DNA from: Mycobacterium sp. GA-1841
GTDB taxonomy: Bacteria > Actinomycetota > Actinomycetes > Mycobacteriales > Mycobacteriaceae
Reading direction: 5' to 3'
DNA length: 64,000 nucleotides
NCBI RefSeq assembly: GCF_001954135.1
Contig: NZ_MBEQ01000110.1
Span: forward strand, 62,001-126,000
Shown: in pieces, positions 1 through 9,014 of the stretch
Position numbering within the stretch: the stretch's first letter is position 1
Layout of the letters: every line of letters starts with the position of its first letter
Program-made: the position numbers and the translations under genes
Notes under the pieces: model-generated
Database searches by the model: none
What the model was told of the DNA's origin: nothing
Seen by the model: the letters and a program-made list of their open reading frames with translations, nothing else

Positions 1-892
1 CCAACTCGTCGGAGGCCGTCGCCGCCGCGTGCACCACCGCCGAGCGGGCGCCCTCCACCTCGACCAACATGTCGGCACAGCGGTGTTTGACCGCTTGGAA
101 GCTGCCGATCGGGCGTCCGAACTGGATGCGGGCCTTCGCATATCCGACGGCGACGTCCAGGCAGCGGGCGGCGCCGCCGCCCTGCTCGGCGGCCAACAAC
201 ACAGTTGCGATGTCCGACGTCAGGGCCAGCCCGGGCGCTGCCGCTCCTGGACGACCGATGAGCCTGGCTGGTGTGCCGTCGAAATCGAGGCGGGCGATCT
301 TGCGGGTGCGATCGAGCCCGGCCAGTGGGGTGCGGGTCAGGCCCTCGGCGTCGCCGGCGACCGCGAACAGCGACGTACCGGCGCCGTCGCGGGCCGCGAC
401 GAGCACGATGGCTGCGGTATGGCCGTCGAGAACCATCGGCGCCGAACCGTGAATGGTAGGTATCCCGTCCACGTCGTGCGCGGTCAGTGCGACCGCGGTC
501 GGGTCCCACGGCCCGAGCCGGTTGTTGAGGACCAGCGTCGCGGTGTCGGTGCCGTCGGCCAGGCTCGGGATGAGATCCTCGGCGGCCTGTTCGTCGCCGC
601 TGGTCAGGATGGCCGGAATGGCGAGGGCCACGGTGGCGAAGAACGGTGCAGACATCAGAGCTGCACCCATCTCCTCGAACACCACGGCAAGTTCGGCGGT
701 AGTCGCCCCGGCGCCACCCAACTGCTCGGGAACCGCGATGCCGTGCAGACCGAGTTCGGACGCCATCCGCAGCCAGGCCGCCTTGTCGTAGCCCGCTTCG
801 GTGTCCATCAGTCGCCTGACCACCTCACTGGGGGTTGTGGCGGCCAGGAATTCGCGGACGGCCTGCCGGAGTTCGTCGGCCGCTGAGGTCAT
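1..892 (-). CDS. Acyl-CoA dehydrogenase, partial (C-terminus beyond left edge)
   Basis: An open frame runs leftward from an ATG at 892 to the window edge without a stop, giving 297 codons. The start is preceded by an AGGGAG-like ribosome site. The protein begins MTSAADELRQAVREFL and continues with a flavin acyl-CoA dehydrogenase N-terminal helical domain, including the typical GIAVPEQLGGAG turn near residue 57 and an EEMG segment. Enzymes of this family desaturate an acyl-CoA at the alpha-beta position and pass electrons to ETF. The gene is divergent from the amidohydrolase at 996 and shares its 103-bp promoter region, which contains the palindrome at 962-977. The substrate cannot be read from the sequence, and the C-terminal catalytic region is not in the window. 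Confidence 0.85.
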   Translation of the reverse strand, partial: MTSAADELRQAVREFLAATTPSEVVRRLMDTEAGYDKAAWLRMASELGLHGIAVPEQLGGAGATTAELAVVFEEMGAALMSAPFFATVALAIPAILTSGDEQAAEDLIPSLADGTDTATLVLNNRLGPWDPTAVALTAHDVDGIPTIHGSAPMVLDGHTAAIVLVAARDGAGTSLFAVAGDAEGLTRTPLAGLDRTRKIARLDFDGTPARLIGRPGAAAPGLALTSDIATVLLAAEQGGGAARCLDVAVGYAKARIQFGRPIGSFQAVKHRCADMLVEVEGARSAVVHAAATASDEL

Positions 893-961
893 CGTCTCCC
901 TAACTGTGAGGTACCCAGATACGGGCATTGCCGGATAAGGATAGTATCTTTTCTGAAAACG

Positions 962-977
962 GAGAATAATCATTCTC
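962..977. promoter_or_regulatory. Palindromic operator GAGAATAATCATTCTC (site 1)
   Basis: A perfect 6-bp-arm inverted repeat (GAGAAT-N4-ATTCTC) ends 18 nt before the GTG at 996, in the divergent region between the acyl-CoA dehydrogenase (start 892) and the amidohydrolase. It is the most symmetric member of a family of GAGAA-N6-TTCTC elements repeated in this window. It is probably the operator of the TetR protein encoded at 24664; that assignment is inference. Confidence 0.7.
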
Positions 978-995
978 ATCGAAGGGAGCTACGCG

Positions 996-2192
996 GTGAC
1001 GGCGAAACTCGACTATGGGATCTTCGACTGCGATACGCACTGCTACGAGACGCGCGACGCGTTTACCCGATATCTGCCCAAGGAATTTCACGACCGGGCC
1101 ATCGCGCCGGTACGGGGTGTCGACGGCAAGGAGGTCATCCTCGCCGGGCACCGGATCGCAACGTTCAACAGTGAGGCGGGGCTGGGCTTCGACCTGGCCT
1201 ACCGGCCGGGCTCGCTCAAGGAGATGCTCAAGCAGATGGGCTCGGGCAATCCGGACGAAACGTATGAGCCGCAGCCCATGCAGCCGGAGTGGCTGGAGCG
1301 CGATGCACGGCTGAAGGTAATGGCCGAGCAGAATGTCGAGCGTGCGGTGATCTTCCCGGCGGGTATGGCGCTGGCGGCCGAACACTATGTCGACGACACC
1401 GCGGCGCTCTATGCGAACCTGAGATCCTTCAACCGCTGGTTCGACGACACCTGGGGTTTCAACTATCAGGACACGATCTACGCGACCGCGCTGCTGTCAC
1501 TGCGTGACCTGGAGTCGTCCATCGCCGAGACCGAGGCGATCATCGCCCAGGGGGCGAAACTGGTCCTGCTTCCGACGGGTCCGGCGCACGGACGCTCGCC
1601 CGGCGATCCGTACTTCGACCCGATCTACGCCCGCCTGCAAGAGGCCGGTTGCACACTGGTCTTCCACATCCAGCCGTTCTGGTACTTCAACGCCATCTCG
1701 CCGGCGTGGGGACACAACCCGGACCCCGCTGCGTGGCACATGTCGGCATGGCAGTGGATGAACATCTACGGGCAGCGCCCCATCGAGGACACCTTGTCGG
1801 CGTTGGTGTTCGACAACCTCTTCGGCCGGTTCCCCGGCCTGAACGTGCTGGTGGCCGAGCACGGCGCGGAATGGGTGCCGCAGTTCGTGATCCACATGGA
1901 CAAGAGCCGCGGCATGGGCCGCAACGGGCCGTGGATCGGCGGCAAACTCACCGAGCGCCCCTCGGAGATATTCCGCCGCCACGTCGGCGTCGTGCCCTAT
2001 CCCGAGGACGATATCCCCACGATCGTGGACCGGCTCGGCTACGACGAGGGCCTGCTGATGGGGTCGGATTATCCGCACGCCGAAGGCCTCGCCGAGCCCG
2101 CCGACTTCGTCAAGCTCCTCGACCCGCTCGACGACGCCGCCAAGAGGCGCATCATGCGGGACAACGCCGATGCGCTGCTCGCTCGGAGCTGA
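996..2192 (+). CDS. Amidohydrolase-2 family metal-dependent hydrolase
   Basis: This is a 398-residue TIM-barrel protein of the amidohydrolase-2 (ACMSD-like) family. An N-terminal FDCDTHCYE motif (Asp13-x-His15) provides first-strand metal ligands, and a C-terminal MGSDYPHAEG segment carries the conserved Asp of the last barrel strand. Family members are metal-dependent hydrolases or decarboxylases acting on ring-cleavage or beta-oxo acid intermediates. The GTG start follows a GAAGGGAG ribosome site. The stop is 3 nt before the next acyl-CoA dehydrogenase start, so it heads an operon with the two dehydrogenases, an acyl-CoA synthetase and a hot-dog protein. It resembles the protein at 28737 in motifs and length. 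The exact reaction is unknown. Confidence 0.85.
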   Translation: MTAKLDYGIFDCDTHCYETRDAFTRYLPKEFHDRAIAPVRGVDGKEVILAGHRIATFNSEAGLGFDLAYRPGSLKEMLKQMGSGNPDETYEPQPMQPEWLERDARLKVMAEQNVERAVIFPAGMALAAEHYVDDTAALYANLRSFNRWFDDTWGFNYQDTIYATALLSLRDLESSIAETEAIIAQGAKLVLLPTGPAHGRSPGDPYFDPIYARLQEAGCTLVFHIQPFWYFNAISPAWGHNPDPAAWHMSAWQWMNIYGQRPIEDTLSALVFDNLFGRFPGLNVLVAEHGAEWVPQFVIHMDKSRGMGRNGPWIGGKLTERPSEIFRRHVGVVPYPEDDIPTIVDRLGYDEGLLMGSDYPHAEGLAEPADFVKLLDPLDDAAKRRIMRDNADALLARS

Positions 2193-2195
2193 ACG

Positions 2196-3179
2196 GTGGT
2201 GACGGTCGACGCAAGCTCATCCGACGACGTCGATCTCGAATTCCTACGGGATTCGGCGCGCGAGTTCCTCACCGGCCGCGGTGAGAAGAAGTCGCTGGCC
2301 GAGCTCGCCGGCATGGACTGGACGGGCCTGCTGGTCGACGAGTCACTCGGCGGTACCGGATGGCGGCCAATGGAGGCGACCGTAGTCGCCGAGGAACTCG
2401 GGCGTGCCGGCGACCGGTCGACGTGGCTGGGAGCCGTGATTACCGCGGCGGCGCTCTCGACGGCGCCGGCCGAGATTCGCGAGCGCTGGCTCGCCACCGT
2501 GCTCGACGGTGCTGCGCCGTCGGCGGTGGCGCAGGCCGGCGATACCGTTCGGGTGGCCGGTGCCGATTCCCTGCGGCTCTTGATTACGCTGGGAAGCAAC
2601 GGAATTCAGCTGTTCGAGATGTCCGATACCGTGCCGAGGGCCCGCGACGACGAGCTGCTGGACATCAACCGATCGGCGTGGCGGGTCGAGCTCGCGGGTA
2701 CAGCCGGTGTGACCATCGGAGGACCGCAGCGCGCCGAACAGCTGCTGGCGGTGGCCAAGGTGCTGCTCAGTGCGGACTCGCTGGGCGCTCTGTCGCGGAC
2801 CTTCGAGCGGCTGGTGGCCTATCTGAAAGATCGGATCGCCTTCGGTGCGCCTATCGCGAGCTTTCAGGCGGTGCAGCACCGACTGGTCGATCTCCTGGTT
2901 CTGGAGGCCAAGGCGCGCGCGGTGAGCATGAAGGCTGCTCGTGCCCTGGCACGTGCGGACGTGACGGCCGACGCGATTGCGTTGTCCGCCACCGCCCACG
3001 CCTTCGTCGCGTCGAAAGCCACCGCTGCCGTCGACGAGTGCATGCAACTGTCCGGCGGTATCGGATTCACCTGGGAGTATCCCTTGCACCACGAAATGCG
3101 CCGTACCTTCACCAACGGCTACCTGCTCGGGACGGCCCGCTCGAGCCGAGCAGATTTGGCGGAGAAGGCCGGCTGGTGA
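2196..3179 (+). CDS. Acyl-CoA dehydrogenase, short subunit type
   Basis: This 327-residue acyl-CoA dehydrogenase is shorter than the usual 380-400. It has a compressed N-terminal half and middle domain, then a recognisable C-terminal four-helix domain (RIAFGAPIASFQAVQH; QLSGGIGFTWEYPLHHE). It stops before the final Y-x-G-T-type segment carried by full-length paralogs. The gene overlaps the next dehydrogenase by GTGA, so the two are translationally coupled. In mycobacterial steroid catabolism such adjacent unequal FadE pairs form alpha2beta2 heterotetramers (FadE28-FadE29, for example), and I infer the same here. GTG codons at 2196 and 2199 are both possible starts. Confidence 0.85.
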   Translation: MVTVDASSSDDVDLEFLRDSAREFLTGRGEKKSLAELAGMDWTGLLVDESLGGTGWRPMEATVVAEELGRAGDRSTWLGAVITAAALSTAPAEIRERWLATVLDGAAPSAVAQAGDTVRVAGADSLRLLITLGSNGIQLFEMSDTVPRARDDELLDINRSAWRVELAGTAGVTIGGPQRAEQLLAVAKVLLSADSLGALSRTFERLVAYLKDRIAFGAPIASFQAVQHRLVDLLVLEAKARAVSMKAARALARADVTADAIALSATAHAFVASKATAAVDECMQLSGGIGFTWEYPLHHEMRRTFTNGYLLGTARSSRADLAEKAGW

Positions 3180-4375
3180 GCGTCGTGAGCGATCGACCCG
3201 GCACCGCGCAGCTGGCGGACTTCAGGCAGCGTGTGCGTGCCCATATCGGCGAATACGCACCGCCTTTCGCCGCTCGCGAAGGGCGCCGGGCCCCGGAGAA
3301 CGCTGAGCAGGAGGCCCAGCTGCGCACGTGGTTCGCCGGCCTGTTCGCCGCGGGCTTCGTCGGTGCGGACTGGCCGGTCGAATACGGCGGCAGGCCGGAT
3401 CACCATCCGCTACACGATCGCATCGTCAGCGAGGAACTCCTGCGGGCCCGGGCGCCCCGGCCGGTCGACCAGGTCAACCTGGCGGCACACGTGCTGCTGC
3501 ACTTCGGGTCCGACGAGCAGAAGGCTGCCCTGTTGCCGCCGATCCGGCGCAGCGAGCATGTGTGGTGTCAGTTGCTCAGCGAGCCGGATGCCGGCAGCGA
3601 TATCGCGGGGGTGCGCTGCCGCGGTGTGCGCCGCGACGACGGCTCCTGGGTTCTCGACGGACAGAAGACCTGGATCACGGACGGACACTGGGCCGACATG
3701 GGCCTGGCCTTGATCCGGACCGACCCGGCGTCGACACGGCATCACGGTCTGTCGGCGTTCATCGTCCCGTTGTCGGCGGCGGGGGTGGAGGTGCGACCGA
3801 TCCGGACCATCAACGAAGCGATCGAGGTGAACGAGGTCTTCTTCGACGGCGTCACCGTCGGCCCCGACGGACTCATCGGCCAACCCGGCCAAGGCTGGTC
3901 GATCATCATGACAGGCCTGGATTTCGAACGCTTCGGCATCGGCGGCAACGTCATCCTGCTGGAGCTGTTGATCGACGATCTGGTGACAGTGGCACGGAAC
4001 GCGACCCTCGGCGGCAGGCCCGCTTTCGACCATGACGACATCCGTCAGACGGTGGCCGACCTCGCGGTAGAGGTCGAGGTGGCCAAGGCGTTCATTGACG
4101 ACCATGTCGAGCGAATGACGGTCGGGGCGGATGAGATCGGCGACGGATCGATAGCGAAGCTGAGTTTCGCCGAGACCTACCACCGGGTTTCGGCGTACGG
4201 CGCCGAACTCGGTGCGATGGTGTGTACCGTTGCCGCCGATGCCGATGTCCAGCATGCGAAACAGCGGCTGCGGGAGTGCTGGTTGTGGTCTCGCGCCTAC
4301 ACCGTGTCCGGGGGGAGTTCGGAGATGATGCGAAATATCCTCGCCAAACGCCGGTTGAACCTGCCGAGCCGGTGA
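3176..4375 (+). CDS. Acyl-CoA dehydrogenase, large partner subunit
   Basis: This is a 399-residue full-length acyl-CoA dehydrogenase. The start is the GTG at 3176 in a GTGA overlap with the upstream subunit; frame-open sequence further upstream is out-of-frame noise over that gene. Family landmarks are ADWPVEYGG near residue 65, QLLSEPDAGSD in the middle beta domain, and a C-terminal SGGSSEMMRNILAKRRL. It oxidises an acyl-CoA to the 2-enoyl-CoA using FAD. It overlaps the following acyl-CoA synthetase by GTGA. With the short subunit before it, it probably forms a heteromeric dehydrogenase for a bulky substrate. Confidence 0.88.
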   Translation: MSVVSDRPGTAQLADFRQRVRAHIGEYAPPFAAREGRRAPENAEQEAQLRTWFAGLFAAGFVGADWPVEYGGRPDHHPLHDRIVSEELLRARAPRPVDQVNLAAHVLLHFGSDEQKAALLPPIRRSEHVWCQLLSEPDAGSDIAGVRCRGVRRDDGSWVLDGQKTWITDGHWADMGLALIRTDPASTRHHGLSAFIVPLSAAGVEVRPIRTINEAIEVNEVFFDGVTVGPDGLIGQPGQGWSIIMTGLDFERFGIGGNVILLELLIDDLVTVARNATLGGRPAFDHDDIRQTVADLAVEVEVAKAFIDDHVERMTVGADEIGDGSIAKLSFAETYHRVSAYGAELGAMVCTVAADADVQHAKQRLRECWLWSRAYTVSGGSSEMMRNILAKRRLNLPSR

Positions 4376-5916
4376 CTTCGCCAACGTACTGGGACCTGGT
4401 CGATACCGCGGCCTCCCAGCATCCCGACCGGCTGGTCCTGATCGACGATTTCGGGCGTAGCCTGACCAGCGCGCAGTTGCGCGATGCCGCGCTGGACACC
4501 GCGGCGGCGTTGGCGCAGCGCGGGGCTTCGGCGGGCGCCGTGGTGTCCTGGCAGCTACCCACGACGATCGAGACGATGGTCGTGATGGTGGCGCTGGCCC
4601 GGTTGGGCGCGGTGCAGAATCCCATCCTGCCGATCTGGCGGTCAGCCGAAGTGCGTTTCGCGACAACGCAACTCGACACCGAGGTGCTGATAGTCCCGGG
4701 GAAGTGGCGGGGCTTCGACCATGCGGCGCTGGCCGCCGAACTCGCGGCCGAACGTGAGATGTCGATCGTGATCGTCGACCACGAGACGCCCATCACGGAC
4801 AGCCTGCGATTACCCAGCGCTGATCCGACCAGGCTCGGACCTCCGCCCGCGTCGGCGGAGCAGGCTCGCTGGGTGTACTACTCGTCGGGGACCACCGCGG
4901 CACCCAAGGGCGTCCGGCACTGCGACCGGTCGGTCATCGCCGGGTCCGCCGGAGTGGTGGGGATGGTCGGGGCTTCCAGCAACGATGTCAACCCGATTGC
5001 GTTCCCGGTATCGCATGTCGGGGGAGCAACCATGCTGGCCGCCTCGTTGCTGACCGGGATGCAGCTGGTGCTGTTCGACACGTTCGACCCGATCGAGACA
5101 CCGAAGGCCATGGCGGCTCACGGTGTCACGATTCTCGGCTCGGCCACACCGTTTTTCGTCGCGTTCATGGCCGCCCAGAAACTGCACGGCACCGAGCCCC
5201 TGTTCGATCGCCTGCGCGGCTGTGTCGGCGGCGGCGCGCCGATCACGGCGGAGCTCAACCATCAGTTGCGCGAGATCCTCTCGGTACCCGGTGTGGCGAA
5301 CGCCTGGGGACTCACAGAGTTCCCGGTCGCGACCTCACCGCGACCGGACGCCGATCCGGATGTGCTCGACCACACGGTAGGCAGTCCGGTGCCAGGGGTA
5401 TCGGTGCGGGTGGTCGACGAGTCCGGGCACGAGGTGGAAAGAGGCGGCGAGGGGGAGTTGCAGCTCAAGGGGCCGCAGTGTTTCCAGGGCTACGTCGACG
5501 CCACACTCGATGCCGACGCGTTCGACGCCGACGGCTGGTTCCGCAGCGGTGATCGCGGGCGGATCGATGTGCGTGGGAACGTCGCAGTCACCGGCCGGAT
5601 CAAGGACGCGATCATCCGCAACGCCGAGAACATCTCCGCCCTGGAGGTCGAGAACGTGCTGGCAACTCACCCCGCGGTGGCCGATGTCGCCGTGATCGGC
5701 GTGCCCGACGAGCGTACCGGTGAGCGGGTGTGCGCGGTGGTCGTCGCCCAGCCCGGCGCCCCGGTCACCCTCGACTCGCTGTTCGCGCACTGCCAGTGCA
5801 GCGGACTGAGCAAACACAAGGCACCCGAGCGCCTGGAGTTGGTGGAGGCGCTGCCGCGCAACCTGACCGGCAAGGTGCTCAAGACCGAACTGCGCGCGCA
5901 GTTCGCAGGTCGATGA
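4372..5916 (+). CDS. Acyl-CoA synthetase / AMP-dependent ligase (FadD type)
   Basis: This is a 514-residue ANL-superfamily enzyme. The P-loop motif YYSSGTTAAPKGV lies near residue 165, the AWGLTEFPV adenylation motif near 305, the GWFRSGDRG aspartate region near 387, the GRIKD hinge near 406, and NLTGKVLK with its C-terminal catalytic lysine near 504. It activates a carboxylic acid to acyl-AMP and then acyl-CoA. The GTG start is in a GTGA overlap with the dehydrogenase, and the stop overlaps the next gene by ATGA. Its position in the operon suggests it activates the substrate, or a re-released intermediate, for beta-oxidation. Confidence 0.9.
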   Translation: MTSPTYWDLVDTAASQHPDRLVLIDDFGRSLTSAQLRDAALDTAAALAQRGASAGAVVSWQLPTTIETMVVMVALARLGAVQNPILPIWRSAEVRFATTQLDTEVLIVPGKWRGFDHAALAAELAAEREMSIVIVDHETPITDSLRLPSADPTRLGPPPASAEQARWVYYSSGTTAAPKGVRHCDRSVIAGSAGVVGMVGASSNDVNPIAFPVSHVGGATMLAASLLTGMQLVLFDTFDPIETPKAMAAHGVTILGSATPFFVAFMAAQKLHGTEPLFDRLRGCVGGGAPITAELNHQLREILSVPGVANAWGLTEFPVATSPRPDADPDVLDHTVGSPVPGVSVRVVDESGHEVERGGEGELQLKGPQCFQGYVDATLDADAFDADGWFRSGDRGRIDVRGNVAVTGRIKDAIIRNAENISALEVENVLATHPAVADVAVIGVPDERTGERVCAVVVAQPGAPVTLDSLFAHCQCSGLSKHKAPERLELVEALPRNLTGKVLKTELRAQFAGR

Positions 5917-6803
5917 GACCGTCAGTACAGGGAGGCAACATCATTCGCGATATCAGAGATCTCAAAGACGACCCCGTTGCCTACGCCGCCGAACTGCAGC
6001 GCCGCTGGGGTGGCCTGCTCAGCTACCGGTACATCGGACGGCACCACGGGTCGATGAACGTCGGGCCCGTCGACGACACCGTCGCCGTGCGCTCCGATAT
6101 GCGCGACGGCGCCGGCGCAATTCTGCTGTGCGTCTTCGGTATCGCCTCGCCCGAGGGTGGCCTGGTGTCAGATCTGGAGGCGGTCCCGAACCCGGTGGTG
6201 CACTCCTGTCAGGTCCTGGACACCGGTGCCGGCGTGAGCCGATTCGAGGTGCGCACCGAGGACCTGAAGCGCGGCCGCAGCATGGCCTACAGCCGATCTC
6301 TGATCGTCGACGCCGATGAACCGGCCCGCGTGCTGGCCGTCACCGAAGGCCAGGGCGTGACGATCGGCATCCCCCCGGACGGTCTGCAGAAGATGGTCGT
6401 GGAGCCGATCGAAGTGGTCGACTCGCCGGATCTGCCGCCGTTATGGCAGGTGTTCGGTGGCCGCCGGGTAGCTGCCGGCACCTGGCTGCTGCCCGAACTG
6501 TCGGTGGAGGTGGCCTCGCCGGATGCGGCGCTGCACGTGGGTCCGCAGTTCGTGATGACCGAGACAGCGGCCCGCAGCAGCGCCGCCGAACTGGCACAGA
6601 CGGACACGCTCACCGGAGTCTCGTCGCACACCATGTTCCTGGCCAGGGCCAAGGTGGGCCCGTTCCGTTTCGTGGCCGAACCGCTGACCGGCGCCGGTGG
6701 CGTCGTGGCGGCACGCACGCAGGTCTACGACGACGGGGCCGGCGGAAAGTTGGTCACCGTGGCGACGCATGTGTTTCAGCGTGCGGCAACAGATCACGCT
6801 TGA
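5913..6803 (+). CDS. Thioesterase-like hot-dog protein
   Basis: This 296-residue protein starts at the ATG of an ATGA overlap with the synthetase. Two similar-sized halves and segments such as FEVRTEDLKRGRSMAYSRS suggest a double hot-dog fold of the acyl-CoA thioesterase superfamily. I do not see a decisive catalytic motif, so the hydrolase activity is inferred from fold and context. The last 50 nt overlap, antisense, the 3' end of the convergent acyl-CoA synthetase (6754-8217). In this operon it could release a CoA ester or act as a hydratase-like hot-dog protein. Confidence 0.6.
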   Translation: MRPSVQGGNIIRDIRDLKDDPVAYAAELQRRWGGLLSYRYIGRHHGSMNVGPVDDTVAVRSDMRDGAGAILLCVFGIASPEGGLVSDLEAVPNPVVHSCQVLDTGAGVSRFEVRTEDLKRGRSMAYSRSLIVDADEPARVLAVTEGQGVTIGIPPDGLQKMVVEPIEVVDSPDLPPLWQVFGGRRVAAGTWLLPELSVEVASPDAALHVGPQFVMTETAARSSAAELAQTDTLTGVSSHTMFLARAKVGPFRFVAEPLTGAGGVVAARTQVYDDGAGGKLVTVATHVFQRAATDHA

Positions 6804-8217
6804 CCACCTTGCCGACATCGTTGCGCGGCAACCGCTCCACGAACACGATGCGGGCGGGTACCCGATAGGGGGTCAATCGCTCCCTGCACCATGCGTCCAG
6901 CGTCTGCTCGGTGATCGTGTCGTCCAGGCGGGCCACGAAGGCCCAGGGCACCTCGCCGAGGCGTTCGTCGGGGACCCCGACCACGGCGGCTTCGCGCACC
7001 CCGGCGGCGGCCAGCAGGACATCCTCCACGGTGCCGGGGAACACTTTCAGCCCACCGCGGTTGATCATGTCCGACACCCGGCCGTCGAGCCACAGGAAAC
7101 CGTCGTCGTCGAACCAGCCCAGATCGCCCGTGTGGAACCAGCCGTCGTCGGTGAGCCGATCCAGGAAGGCCGGGTCGATCTTGCGGGCCGCCGTTGTCGG
7201 CGTGCGCACCATCACCTCGTCCTCGGTGATCGTGACGTCGATACCAGGCAAAGGGCGACCGACCGAACCGAGTTTGGTCTCACCCCATTCGCGGGCATCG
7301 GCTGCCGACCAGCCGACCACCTCGCCGCCGAGCTCGGTTTGGCCGTACGAATTCAGCACCAGCACACCGAATCTGTCGCGGAACCGTGCGGCCTGAACCG
7401 GCGAGAGTGGCGCGGTGATGGATCGCACGATCTTCAACGGCGACAGGTCGGTCACCGTCTCGTCGTGCAGCACCATCGTCAGCGCGGCCGGCGGCAACAC
7501 AGTGGAACGCAACTGGTGTCGCCGAACCAGCGCGGCGAAATCCCCTGGGGCGAAGTGGTTCATCAGAACGACTCCGGATCCAGCCCGGAATGCGAACAGC
7601 ACTTGATAGATGCCGGCCCACAGGGACAGCGACAGTGGGACCAAATTGGGCATGGGTGCACGTTTGGGTTTGTCGGCGTCCGGCTTGCCTCGCAGTTTGG
7701 TCAGCAGCCGGTCGATGAGATCGAGGACCGTGGTGTGCCGTAGCGGCACCGGTTTGGGTGCCCCGGTGGTGCCGGAGGTGAATTGCAGCAGTGCCACGTC
7801 GGCGTCGTATTGTCGCGGACCCTGCTGCGCCTCACCCGTGGCAGCGAGTCGCCAGGACAGTCCAGAGCCGATGATGACAGGCAACTTTGACGACGAGAAG
7901 CGATGTGCCAGCTCGGGCGTAGTGATGACGGCAACCGGCCGAAGAGTGGCCAGCTGGGATGTCACCTCGGCATCGGCAGCCCGCGGATTGAGCGGTGTGT
8001 AGACGCCACCGGCGCACCAGGTGCCGAAAAGTCCGGCGATGGTGGTGGCCTCGTTGGGCAGCATCGCCGCCACCACCCGCCCCGTCTGAACTCCGGCCTC
8101 GGTCAGCAACTCACCGAGCCGGCGGGCAGCGACCACCAGATCGTCCCGTGGTACGTCGAATTCGACCGTGTGCACTGCCACGGCGGGCAGGTCGTCGAGC
8201 AACTCCGTCAAGCTCAC
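6754..8217 (-). CDS. Acyl-CoA synthetase / AMP-dependent ligase
   Basis: This is a 487-residue ANL-family ligase with LLQFTSGTTGAPKPV (P-loop) near residue 145, NSYGQTELGG, a WFHTGDLGWF aspartate region, and NDVGKVVKRDL with the C-terminal lysine. I place the start at the GTG 8217: it has GGAGG about 8 nt upstream and forms a GTGA overlap with the crotonase stop, unlike the TTG at 8241. It is the last gene of a leftward operon (MaoC dehydratase, crotonase, acyl-CoA dehydrogenase, two crotonases, synthetase). Its 3' end overlaps the convergent hot-dog gene by 50 nt. Confidence 0.88.
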   Translation of the reverse strand: MSLTELLDDLPAVAVHTVEFDVPRDDLVVAARRLGELLTEAGVQTGRVVAAMLPNEATTIAGLFGTWCAGGVYTPLNPRAADAEVTSQLATLRPVAVITTPELAHRFSSSKLPVIIGSGLSWRLAATGEAQQGPRQYDADVALLQFTSGTTGAPKPVPLRHTTVLDLIDRLLTKLRGKPDADKPKRAPMPNLVPLSLSLWAGIYQVLFAFRAGSGVVLMNHFAPGDFAALVRRHQLRSTVLPPAALTMVLHDETVTDLSPLKIVRSITAPLSPVQAARFRDRFGVLVLNSYGQTELGGEVVGWSAADAREWGETKLGSVGRPLPGIDVTITEDEVMVRTPTTAARKIDPAFLDRLTDDGWFHTGDLGWFDDDGFLWLDGRVSDMINRGGLKVFPGTVEDVLLAAAGVREAAVVGVPDERLGEVPWAFVARLDDTITEQTLDAWCRERLTPYRVPARIVFVERLPRNDVGKVVKRDLLPHAETHASPR

Positions 8218-9014
8218 GACTCTGCCTCCAGAGGAAGCCAATTGGGGCTGCGCCTGTCGGAGAAGGCCTTCGGACCCTCATCCTGGTCGGGGTGGCCCCA
8301 CATCGAGGTCAGATGTTCGGCGCCTGCGCGGCAGGCGTCGGTCAGCCCGTATTCCAAGGCACCCCACAGTGCTCGTTTGGTGGCCCGCATTGCCGCGGGT
8401 GAGTTCATGGCGATCTTCTCCGCGAGTTCCTGTGCGACATCGCGTAGTTTCTCCGGCGGATCCACCACCTGGCTGACCATGCCGAGCTCGTAGGCCCGTT
8501 GTGCGGTGAGCCGCTCGTGGCTACCCACCAACGCCATCCGCAGCACAGCCTCGGCGGGCATCTTGCGCATCAGGGCGATCGTCTCCAGAGCGCTGACCTG
8601 ACCGATCGACACGTGCGGGTCGACGAACGTGGCATTCGAGGAGGCGATGACGATGTCGGCGTCGGCCACCCAGTGCAGGCCGCCGCCCGCGCATACGCCG
8701 TTGACCGCCGTGATGACGGGTTTACCGACATTGCAGTGCCAACCGGTCAGGCCCAGGTCGAGGGAGGCCATGGTCTCCTGGAACTGATGCACCGCGTCGC
8801 CATCGAGGTCGTCGACATCGGCGCCCACCTGGAAAGCGCGTCCATTGCCGGTGTGCACGATGACCCGGACATCGGCGTCGGCATCCAACTCGGCCCACGC
8901 CCTGCGGAACTCGTCGCGCATGACTACGTCGTAGGCGTTGAGCCGGTCCGGGCGGTTGTTGATGATCCATCCGACGGGACCGCGCCGCTCGACGATCAGT
9001 CGCTGGTAGGTCAT
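8214..9014 (-). CDS. Crotonase-fold protein lacking both hydratase glutamates
   Basis: This 266-residue enoyl-CoA hydratase/isomerase-fold protein has the oxyanion-hole segment VNGVCAGGGLH and a DPHVSIGQ segment. In classical hydratases the two catalytic glutamates lie in GGGCE and in PE-I. Here both positions appear to be His (GGGLH and DPH), so ordinary syn-hydration is unlikely; the reaction could be an isomerisation, C-C cleavage or hydrolysis. The ATG at 9014 overlaps the stop of the upstream crotonase (ATGA) and fits the domain start MTYQRLIVERRGPVGW. It is a close paralog of the protein at 9011-9757. Confidence 0.85.
   Translation of the reverse strand: MTYQRLIVERRGPVGWIINNRPDRLNAYDVVMRDEFRRAWAELDADADVRVIVHTGNGRAFQVGADVDDLDGDAVHQFQETMASLDLGLTGWHCNVGKPVITAVNGVCAGGGLHWVADADIVIASSNATFVDPHVSIGQVSALETIALMRKMPAEAVLRMALVGSHERLTAQRAYELGMVSQVVDPPEKLRDVAQELAEKIAMNSPAAMRATKRALWGALEYGLTDACRAGAEHLTSMWGHPDQDEGPKAFSDRRSPNWLPLEAES

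Noticed and set aside
962..977. A KstR or KstR2 steroid-regulator site
   Set aside because: The arms are GAGAA/TTCTC rather than AAC/GTT or the CAAG/CTTG pattern, so I treat it as a separate operator family.
3410..4666. A 418-codon leftward open frame over an acyl-CoA dehydrogenase and a synthetase
   Set aside because: It overlaps two proteins with intact family motifs and shows the Arg/Pro-rich composition of a shadow frame.
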